From positions 62,001 through 126,000 of the forward strand of contig JACRJB010000007.1 in assembly GCA_016215605.1 (NCBI GenBank): DNA of 64,000 nucleotides, written 5' to 3'. The position numbers and the translations under genes were made by a program. The notes below the pieces were generated by a model. That model had not been told where the DNA came from and searched no databases. It was given only the letters and a program-made list of their open reading frames with translations. This document shows, one piece after another, positions 1 to 6,784 of this stretch. The stretch's first letter is position 1. Each line of letters opens with the position of its first letter. This stretch comes from Rhodopseudomonas palustris. Its GTDB lineage: Bacteria > Pseudomonadota > Alphaproteobacteria > Rhizobiales > Xanthobacteraceae.

Positions 1-1
1 C

Positions 2-889
2 GATTGCGACGGGCTGCTGCGCAATGCCGACATGGCGCTGTACCGCGCCAAGGCCGCCGGCGGCGGCTGCCATCATTTCTTCGAGAAGGAGATGGACCGC
101 CAGGCGCAGATCCGCCGCGACATGGAGATCGACCTGCGCCACGCCTTCGCGCACGGCGAGTTCGAACTGCACTATCAGCCGCTGATCGATCTCGCCGAGG
201 ACCGCGTCAGCGGCTTCGAAACGCTGCTGCGCTGGCGGCATCCCGAGCGCGGCATGATCTCGCCGGCCGATTTCATCCCGATCGCCGAGGACATCGGCCT
301 GATCGTCGGGCTCGGCGAATGGGTGCTGCGCCAGGCCTGCCTCGAAGCGGCGCGCTGGCCGGAGGACATCAAGGTCGCGGTCAATCTGTCGCCGGTGCAG
401 TTCCGCAGCCGCAATCTGGTGCAGGTGGTGATCTCGGCGCTGGCGCAGTCCGGCCTGTCGCCGCGCCGGCTCGAACTGGAAATCACCGAGTCGCTGTTTC
501 TCGCCGACAGCGAGGCCAATCTCGCGACGCTGCATCAGCTCCGCAGCCTCGGCGTGCGGATCTCGATGGACGATTTCGGCACCGGCTATTCGAGCCTGAG
601 CTATCTGCGCAGCTTCCCGTTCGACAAGATCAAGATCGACCGCTCGTTCGTGAAGGATCTGATCGAACGGCCGGACTGCCTCGCCATCGTCCGCGCCATC
701 GCCGGCCTCGGCCGCAGCCTGAACATCACCACGCTCGCCGAAGGCGTCGAAACCGTCGAGCAGCTCCAGGCGCTGCGCGCCGAAGGCTGCCACGAAGTGC
801 AAGGCTTCCTGTTCAGCCCCGCACGCCCCGCCGCCGAGATCGACGGCCTGCTGATGAAATTCGGACGGCAGGCGTCGCAGGCGGCGTGA
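2..889 (+). CDS. GGDEF-EAL domain protein (C-terminal part)
   Basis: Partial gene whose 5' end lies outside the window. The first visible residues (NADMALYRAK) are the typical last strand and helix of a GGDEF diguanylate cyclase domain. An EAL c-di-GMP phosphodiesterase domain then runs to the stop. The EAL signature reads FETLLRW, so Ala is replaced by Thr. The metal and catalytic motifs are otherwise present: NLSPVQF, LEITES, DDFGTGYSSL, KIDRSFV, AEGVE and the late Gln in VQGFLF. It should therefore be a competent phosphodiesterase, or a bifunctional protein if the unseen GGDEF half is intact. It probably acts at the membrane through upstream sensor domains that cannot be seen here. The gene ends 74 nt before the caspase-like gene, in the same orientation; I see no evidence that they are functionally linked. 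Confidence 0.93.
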   Translation, partial: DCDGLLRNADMALYRAKAAGGGCHHFFEKEMDRQAQIRRDMEIDLRHAFAHGEFELHYQPLIDLAEDRVSGFETLLRWRHPERGMISPADFIPIAEDIGLIVGLGEWVLRQACLEAARWPEDIKVAVNLSPVQFRSRNLVQVVISALAQSGLSPRRLELEITESLFLADSEANLATLHQLRSLGVRISMDDFGTGYSSLSYLRSFPFDKIKIDRSFVKDLIERPDCLAIVRAIAGLGRSLNITTLAEGVETVEQLQALRAEGCHEVQGFLFSPARPAAEIDGLLMKFGRQASQAA

Positions 890-963
890 GCATCCGCTTC
901 GGCATTGGCGGCCCGGCCCTGATCGGTCTATCGTCGCGCGAGCGGTGAGGAGAGATCGCGGCG

Positions 964-2376
964 ATGGATCGGGCAGTTCGGCTGCTGCTGGCGTTTGTCT
1001 TGATGGCGGTGTGTTCGGCGGCCCGGGCCGAGACCCGGGTTGCGCTGGTCGTCGGCAATTCCGCCTATCGTCACGTCACCGCCCTCGACAATCCGACCAA
1101 GGATGCCGATCTGATGGTCGAGACGTTGCGGCGGCTCGGCTTCAAGCTCGTCGGCGGAGGCGCGCAGCTCGACGTCGACAAGGCCCGGTTCGACACGCTG
1201 GTGCAGCAGTTCGGCCGCGACGCCGCCGGCGCCGATGTCGGGCTGTTCTACTACGCGGGCCACGGCGTGCAGATCCGCGGCGTCAACTATCTGGTGCCGG
1301 TCGGCGCCAATCCGACGCGCGAGGCCGACGTCGATTTCCAGATGCTCGATGTCGGGCTGGTGCTGCGGCAGCTGGAGAGTGCCGGCACGCGGCTCAACAT
1401 CGTGCTGCTCGACGCCTGCCGCAACAACCCGTTCGGCGGCCGGGGCCTGCGCTCCTCCGGCGGCGGCCTGGCGCAGATGCAGGCGCCCGAGGGCACGCTG
1501 ATCTCCTACGCGACCCAGCCCGGCAACGTCGCCCAGGACGGCGACGACGGCCATAGTCCCTACACGCGGGCGCTCGCCGAGATCATGACGCGGCCGGGTC
1601 TCGACATCTTCCAGACCTTCAACCGCGTCGGGCTCGCGGTGAAGAAGGCGACCGCCAATGCCCAGCTGCCGTGGCTGTCGTCGTCGCCGATTCAGGGCGA
1701 CTTCTATTTCTCCGGCCAGGCGGCCGGTGCGGCGGCCGCGCCGACGCCTCCTCAGACGGCCGCGATCGCGCCGTCGGCACCCGTGGTTTCGTCGCCGCGG
1801 CCGGCCGAGCCGGTCACGACGACAAATCCGCCGCCGGTCTCATCGGCGCCGCAGCCGCGCCGGGGCTTCCGGGTGCTCGACAGCGTCTCCGAAGGCATCC
1901 TCAACATGCGGTCCGGACCCGGCACGGGCCATCCGATCGTCGTGGCGATTCCGGCGGGCAGCTCCGGCGCCGCCAAAGGAAATTGCCGCGCGCCGGATGA
2001 TGGCGGCCGGCATCCCTGGTGCGAGGTCGAATGGCGCGGTCGCTCCGGGTGGGTGTCGAGCCGATCGATCGTCGAGACACGCGGCGACGAGGCTGCGGCG
2101 GCTCCATCCTCGTCGCGGGCGCGGCCGGTGTTCCGGGTGCTCGGCAACGTGTCGCAAGGCATCCTGTATGTCCGCGCCGGCCCGGGCACCGGTCATCCGG
2201 CGTTGTTCTCGATCCCGGCCGGCGCGTCCGGCATCCAGCTCGGGCGCTGTCGCAGGTCCGAAGAGGGCGGCAGCGCGCCGTGGTGCGAGGTCGAATGGGG
2301 CGGGCGCAGCGGCTGGGCGTCGGCCTGCTGCATGGTCGATGCCGCCACCGGCGCGTTCGCGACGGTGCGCGATTGA
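964..2376 (+). CDS. Secreted caspase-family (C14) protein with two SH3-like domains
   Basis: A 470-residue protein with an N-terminal signal peptide (cleavage probably after about residue 22). A caspase-like p20 fold follows: the catalytic His lies in YYAGHG (H100) and the catalytic Cys in LLDACRNNPF (C152), so the dyad is intact. After a Pro/Ala-rich linker (about 250-300) there are two similar modules, about residues 302-370 and 389-458. Each has an MRSGPGTGHP or VRAGPGTGHP core and a CEVEW...SGW end, the hallmark of bacterial SH3-like (SH3b) domains. The pair looks like an internal duplication. SH3b domains usually bind peptidoglycan, so an envelope-located orthocaspase is the likely picture; substrate and role are unknown. 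The start is supported by a GAGGAGAG ribosome binding site upstream. Confidence 0.9.
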   Translation: MDRAVRLLLAFVLMAVCSAARAETRVALVVGNSAYRHVTALDNPTKDADLMVETLRRLGFKLVGGGAQLDVDKARFDTLVQQFGRDAAGADVGLFYYAGHGVQIRGVNYLVPVGANPTREADVDFQMLDVGLVLRQLESAGTRLNIVLLDACRNNPFGGRGLRSSGGGLAQMQAPEGTLISYATQPGNVAQDGDDGHSPYTRALAEIMTRPGLDIFQTFNRVGLAVKKATANAQLPWLSSSPIQGDFYFSGQAAGAAAAPTPPQTAAIAPSAPVVSSPRPAEPVTTTNPPPVSSAPQPRRGFRVLDSVSEGILNMRSGPGTGHPIVVAIPAGSSGAAKGNCRAPDDGGRHPWCEVEWRGRSGWVSSRSIVETRGDEAAAAPSSSRARPVFRVLGNVSQGILYVRAGPGTGHPALFSIPAGASGIQLGRCRRSEEGGSAPWCEVEWGGRSGWASACCMVDAATGAFATVRD

Positions 2377-2449
2377 TCGACGCCCTGGCGGATCGCAGAG
2401 CCGCCGCGCACCGACGCCCCGCGATCCGGTCCTGCCCGCGCCCGAGGCG

Positions 2450-3013
2450 TCAGAACCGCGTCACGATCTCCGCCAGCGTCGGCCGCGGCCGGTCTTCGAC
2501 GTCCTTGGTCCGGCTGCCGATGTGGATGAAGCCGGCGAGCTTTTCGCCGTCCTTCAGGCCGAGGCCGGCGAGCACGGCCCGGTCGTAGGCGATCCAGCCG
2601 GACAGCCAGTTGGCGCCGTAGCCGAGCGCGGTGGCGGCGGCGACGATGTTCATGCAGCTCGCGCCGGCCGACAATTCCTGCTCCCAGGCCGGCACCTTCG
2701 GATGCGGCTTCGGCGAACTCACAACGGCGATCACCAGTGGCGCCTCGCTCAGCCGGCCGCGCTCGACCGCGATCTCGTCCGGCGTCGCCTCCGGCTTGGC
2801 GCGCGCGAACGCCTGCGCGATCACCTCGCCGGCGCGCGCCCTCGCGTCGCCCTCGAACACGATGAACCGCCACGGCGCGATCTTGCCGTGATCCGGCACC
2901 CGCGCGCCGATCGTCAGGATGGTGTCGAGTTCGGCGGGCGAGGGGCCGGGCCCCGTCATCTCGCGCGGCTTCACCGAGCGGCGGGTTTTGAGGAAGGGAA
3001 TGACGTCCGACAT
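2450..3013 (-). CDS. Nitroreductase-family FMN protein
   Basis: 187 residues starting MSDVIPFLKTRRSVK. The start at 3013 is chosen because GGAG lies 7 nt upstream; an ATG two codons earlier has no room for a ribosome binding site. The RRSVK segment and ARVPDHGKIAPWRF near the N-terminus are the FMN-contacting motifs of the nitroreductase superfamily, and the C-terminal GFIHIGS segment is also typical. It resembles the small YdjA/TdsD-like subgroup of NAD(P)H-dependent oxidoreductases. The physiological substrate cannot be deduced. It is transcribed alone, convergent with the caspase gene and divergent from the YfdX gene. The roughly 300 nt before the YfdX start contain no other gene that I can support. 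Confidence 0.9.
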   Translation of the reverse strand: MSDVIPFLKTRRSVKPREMTGPGPSPAELDTILTIGARVPDHGKIAPWRFIVFEGDARARAGEVIAQAFARAKPEATPDEIAVERGRLSEAPLVIAVVSSPKPHPKVPAWEQELSAGASCMNIVAAATALGYGANWLSGWIAYDRAVLAGLGLKDGEKLAGFIHIGSRTKDVEDRPRPTLAEIVTRF

Positions 3014-3312
3014 GGGCATTCTCCGGCGATCCGACGATCGCTTCGCATGAAAATTGGAGCCCGTTCTAGCAAAGAACACGCGCTCGATCGACCGCCGCGC
3101 GACAGATCAGAGAGCTTCCAACCGATCGCGCCGCCGCCGTCCCGATCCTGAGCGAAGGTCAGAAAGGCCTGCAGTACAATGATTTCCTAAGTTTAATGAA
3201 ACGCGATCCCCGGTGTTGTCGTTGTCGGAGCGAACTCGACATCGCGAGTTCTGCCGACCGATCACCGGACGTCGATGACCGCGTTCGACACCCACTCAGA
3301 GGAGAAACGACC

Positions 3313-4131
3313 ATGCTTCGTGTCAAGACGACGCTCATCGCTGCCGCGCTCGCCACCACCGCCCTGTGCGGCGCCGTCTATGCGGCGGACCATTCGACCA
3401 CGCCCGACCAGGTCGCCGCGCAGGACTTCTCCAAGCTGTCGAAGGACGGTTTCGCCGCGTTCCAGGATATTCGCGAGGCGAGGCTGGCGCTGTTCAACGG
3501 CAAGCCGGACGCGGCGCGCAAGGACGTCAACAAGGCGATGGAGTCGCTGGAGAAGAGCAAGACCGACGACTCCATCTTCACCAAGGCCGAGGCCGATCTG
3601 AAGCTGCCGGCGCAGGTCGCCGCTGCCAAGCAGTCCGGTCAGAGTGCGCCGTCGACCACGCCGATCAAGTGGTTGCCGGTCAACGGCACCATCACGGTGC
3701 AGGAAGACTATTCGGCCGTGCCCGCCAAGGCTGCGGCGCTGAAGACCGCGAACGCGCAGCTCAAGGCCGGCAAGCAGAAGGACGCGCTCGAGACGCTCAA
3801 GATGAACGACGTCAACGTCGCGGTCGCGCTCGAGGTCGCGCCGCTGGATGCCACTCTGAAGGGAGTCGACCAGGCATCGAAGATGCTCGACACCGGCAAG
3901 TACTACGAGGCCAACGGCGAGCTGATGCAGGTCGAGAACGGCATCCGCTATGCGGTGGTCGATATCAACGACAAGGTGCCGGCGAACACGGCCGCGGCCA
4001 ACACTCCGGCGTCCGCGACCAAACCCGCGCCGACCACCAGCGGCCAGGCTTCGGCGACGCCCTCGACGGCCACGCCGTCGCCCGCGGCCCCGTCGGCCAC
4101 TCCGTCCACTGCCAAGCCGTCAACCCACTGA
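3313..4131 (+). CDS. YfdX-family secreted protein
   Basis: 272 residues starting MLRVKTTLIAAALATTA, preceded by a GAGGAGAA ribosome binding site. A signal peptide ends near residue 24 (VYAAD). The body is helical with the features of the YfdX family (LSKDGFAAFQDIREARLALF, LPVNGTITVQEDY, GIRYAVVDIN). The last 45 residues are a low-complexity Ala/Pro/Thr/Ser tail. YfdX proteins are periplasmic and poorly understood; in Escherichia coli the gene belongs to the EvgA acid/multidrug regulon and a chaperone-like activity has been proposed. Nothing in the neighbourhood adds to that. The family call is firm, the function is not. Confidence 0.85.
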   Translation: MLRVKTTLIAAALATTALCGAVYAADHSTTPDQVAAQDFSKLSKDGFAAFQDIREARLALFNGKPDAARKDVNKAMESLEKSKTDDSIFTKAEADLKLPAQVAAAKQSGQSAPSTTPIKWLPVNGTITVQEDYSAVPAKAAALKTANAQLKAGKQKDALETLKMNDVNVAVALEVAPLDATLKGVDQASKMLDTGKYYEANGELMQVENGIRYAVVDINDKVPANTAAANTPASATKPAPTTSGQASATPSTATPSPAAPSATPSTAKPSTH

Positions 4132-4278
4132 CGGTGTCGATCCGGTCGAAGCAAGGGATCATTGCTTCGGCCGCTCCGGCCGGCGGCGGCCATGCGGTGA
4201 AGCGCCGAGCGCTCCCCGAAGCCGATACCGCCGGCAGCGTGAGGGCGACGATCGCCCCCACGTCTCGTTCAGGTCGGC

Positions 4279-6381
4279 TTACTCCGCGGCAGCGGCCGTC
4301 TCGCCCCGCATCCGCCGCACGTCCGGCGGCGTCGCTTCGTCCACCAGCGCAGCAATCGCCTCGTCGGTCGACATCACCGTCTGCCGCTCGCTGCCGAGGC
4401 GGCGGACGGAGACGGAGTGCGTCTCGGCTTCCTTCTTGCCGACCACCAGCAGCGCCGGGACCTTGGCGAGCGAATGCTCGCGCACCTTGAAGTTGATCTT
4501 CTCGTTGCGCAGGTCGATGTCGGCGCGGAGGCCGGCCTTGCGCAGCGCGGCGAGCACCTTCTGGGCGTAGTCGTCGCCTTCCGACGTAATCGTGGTGACG
4601 ACCACCTGCACCGGCGCCAGCCACAGCGGGAAGTTGCCGGCGAAGTGCTCGATCAGGATGCCGATGAAGCGCTCCATCGAGCCGCAGATCGCGCGATGCA
4701 CCATCACCGGCGCCTTCTTGGCGCCGTCGGCGTCGATGTAGAACGCGCCGAACCGCTCCGGCAGGTTGAAGTCGACCTGCGTGGTGCCGCATTGCCAGTC
4801 GCGGCCGATCGCGTCGCGCAGCACGTATTCGAACTTCGGCCCGTAGAACGCGCCTTCGCCCGGGTTGATCTCGGTCTTGATCCGGTTCGAACCCTGCGCC
4901 TTGATCTCGCTGAGCACGGTGGCCATCACGCGCTCGGCGTGATCCCACATCTCGTCGGTGCCGACGCGCTTGTCGGGCCGGGTCGAAAGCTTCACGGAGA
5001 GTTCGCCCTCGAAGCCGAAGTCCGAATAGGTCGACAGGATCAGATCGTTGATCTTGAGACACTCGTCCGCGAGCTGCGCCTCGGTGCAGAACACGTGGGC
5101 GTCGTCCTGGGTGAAGCCGCGCACCCGCATTAGGCCGTGCATCGCGCCCGACGGCTCGTAGCGATGCACCACGCCGAACTCCGCCATCCGCAGCGGCAGG
5201 TCGCGGTAGCTCTTCAGGCCGTGCTTGAAGATCTGCACGTGGCCCGGGCAGTTCATCGGCTTCAGCGCGAACCAGCGCTTGTCCTCGGCGTCCTCGCCGG
5301 CGGACTGCGCCGCGAACATGTTCTCGCGGTACCAGTCCCAGTGGCCGGAAGTCTCCCACAGCACCTTGTCGAGGATCTGCGGCGCGTTGACCTCGTCGTA
5401 AGCGCCGGCGAGGCGGCGGCGCATGTAGGCCACCAGCGACTGGAAGATGCTCCAGCCCTTGGCGTGCCAGAACACGACGCCGGGGCCTTCCTCCTGGAAG
5501 TGGAACAGGTCGAGCTCGCGGCCGAGCCGGCGATGGTCGCGCTTCTCGGCTTCCTCGATCTGCTTCAAGTAAGCGTCGAGGTCTTCCTGCTTGGCGAAGG
5601 CGGTGCCGTAGATCCGGGTCAGCATCGGGTTGTTGCTGTCGCCGCGCCAATACGCGCCGGCCACCTTCATCAACTTGAACGCGGTGCCGATCTTGCCGGT
5701 CGAGGTCATGTGCGGGCCGCGGCACAGATCGAACCAGTCGCCCTGCTTGTAGATCTTGATGGTCTGGTCGGCCGGGATCGCGTCGACCAGCTCGACCTTG
5801 AACATCTCGCCATTGTCGGCGAACACCTGCTTGGTCTGGTCGCGGGTCCAGATTTCCTTGGTGAAGGGTTTGTCGCGCTGGATGATCTCGCGCATCCGCT
5901 TTTCGATCGCCGCGAAGTCTTCGGGCGTGAACGGCTCGTTGCGGAAGAAGTCGTAGTAGAACCCGTTCTCGATGGTCGGGCCGATCGTCACCTGGGTGCC
6001 CGGCCACAGGCTCTGCACCGCTTCGGCGAGCACGTGGGCGCAGTCGTGCCGGATCAGCTCCAGCGCGCGGGCGTCGTCGCGGGCGACGAAATCGATCGCG
6101 GCGTTCTCCTCGATGCCGTCGGCGAGGTCGGTCAGCACGCCGTTCAGCGCCATCGCCACGGTGCGCTTGGCCAGCGACGGCGAGATCCCCTTGGCGATCT
6201 CCAGCCCGGTGGTGCCGCGCGGATAATCGCGGGTCTTGCCGTCCGGGAAGGTGACGGTGATCTGCGCGGCGTTCACCGCCGGCTTGAGGTTGGACAGGGT
6301 GAATTGAAAGCTGGAGCCGGCGCCCTTGTCGGCGGCGGACTTGTCGGCGGAGTTCTTGTCGGAAGCGGGCTTGTCGGTCAT
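4279..6381 (-). CDS. thrS: Threonyl-tRNA synthetase
   Basis: 700 residues. The start at 6381 ([10 protein letters not shown]) has AGAGGAG 6 nt upstream. Order: a Lys/Ala/Asp/Ser-rich extension (about 1-35) that is unusual for the enzyme, a TGS domain (about 39-99), the editing domain with HDCAH (H112, H116), the class II catalytic core with [30 protein letters not shown] and [13 protein letters not shown], then the anticodon-binding domain (APVQVVV...[15 protein letters not shown]). It charges tRNA-Thr with threonine and edits Ser-tRNA-Thr in the cytoplasm. All core motifs are intact. The 145 nt before it hold only a short inverted repeat and then the left copy of the MFS repeat. Confidence 0.98.
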   Translation of the reverse strand: MTDKPASDKNSADKSAADKGAGSSFQFTLSNLKPAVNAAQITVTFPDGKTRDYPRGTTGLEIAKGISPSLAKRTVAMALNGVLTDLADGIEENAAIDFVARDDARALELIRHDCAHVLAEAVQSLWPGTQVTIGPTIENGFYYDFFRNEPFTPEDFAAIEKRMREIIQRDKPFTKEIWTRDQTKQVFADNGEMFKVELVDAIPADQTIKIYKQGDWFDLCRGPHMTSTGKIGTAFKLMKVAGAYWRGDSNNPMLTRIYGTAFAKQEDLDAYLKQIEEAEKRDHRRLGRELDLFHFQEEGPGVVFWHAKGWSIFQSLVAYMRRRLAGAYDEVNAPQILDKVLWETSGHWDWYRENMFAAQSAGEDAEDKRWFALKPMNCPGHVQIFKHGLKSYRDLPLRMAEFGVVHRYEPSGAMHGLMRVRGFTQDDAHVFCTEAQLADECLKINDLILSTYSDFGFEGELSVKLSTRPDKRVGTDEMWDHAERVMATVLSEIKAQGSNRIKTEINPGEGAFYGPKFEYVLRDAIGRDWQCGTTQVDFNLPERFGAFYIDADGAKKAPVMVHRAICGSMERFIGILIEHFAGNFPLWLAPVQVVVTTITSEGDDYAQKVLAALRKAGLRADIDLRNEKINFKVREHSLAKVPALLVVGKKEAETHSVSVRRLGSERQTVMSTDEAIAALVDEATPPDVRRMRGETAAAAE

Positions 6382-6528
6382 GTCGTTCTCCTCTGGCTCA
6401 CTCCTGCACACGAGCGCAGGTAAGCGGACGAGCGATATAGCAGCCGATTCCAGGGATGCAAGAAAGCTGCGGCGGTTTCCGGGCCGTGGCGCCGGCAAAA
6501 TCGGCCCCGCCGGCGGCCGTCAAATTTT

Positions 6529-6542
6529 AATGCACATGCATT
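6529..6542. promoter_or_regulatory. Palindrome AATGCA-CA-TGCATT (left copy), candidate operator
   Basis: A perfect 6-bp inverted repeat with a 2-nt spacer, 24 nt before the GTG start of the MFS fragment and duplicated in front of the intact gene at 9868. The form fits a dimeric regulator (MarR or TetR type). No regulator gene is adjacent, so the partner is unknown. Confidence 0.45.
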
Positions 6543-6565
6543 GAAATCCTGCTAGACCTCGTCGG

Positions 6566-6753
6566 GTGTCCCGCAAGCTTGCTCCCTCCGCCCTCATGCT
6601 CGGCAATTTCGTCACCGGCACCTCGGTTCTGGCGCCGGCCGGGATGTTGCCCGAGCTGTCCGCCGGACTCGACGTCGGCATTCGCGACGCCGGGCTGCTG
6701 ATCACCTTCGGCGCGGTGGTGCTGTGCATCGGCTCGCCGCTGTCGGCGTGGCT
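6566..6753 (+). pseudogene. Orphan N-terminal fragment of MFS exporter
   Basis: Encodes the first 62 residues of the MFS protein that is complete at 9905 (MSRKLAPSALMLGNFVTG onward, through the first transmembrane helix). It then runs into unrelated sequence and stops after about 28 foreign codons. Two residues differ from the intact copy (Ser8 for Thr, Asp36 for Gly); the other five base changes are silent. It is a remnant of the original gene, or a hitch-hiking allele, left at the insert boundary. Confidence 0.85.
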
Positions 6754-6784
6754 CAACTCATTGAGTGGCTCGAAAAAAGGTGAA

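Larger units (their letters stand above)
6527..6753 (+). repeat. Left 227-bp direct repeat (MFS promoter and 5' end)
   Basis: Matches 9866-10092 over its full length with no gaps and seven substitutions by eye. It begins at the TTAATGCA operator-like palindrome and ends inside the MFS coding sequence at GGCGTGGCT. Beyond both edges the two copies diverge abruptly. The pair flanks the TIR-STAND gene in direct orientation. Confidence 0.95.

Noticed and set aside
2193-2873. Minus-strand frame overlapping the nitroreductase and the caspase gene end
   Set aside because: It is a different frame of the nitroreductase region with Arg-rich shadow composition; the nitroreductase frame has all family motifs.
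6403-6420. CCTGC-N8-GCAGG inverted repeat just before thrS, as an autoregulatory operator
   Set aside because: Only a 5-bp stem and no resemblance to a tRNA-like thrS operator; not enough to call.
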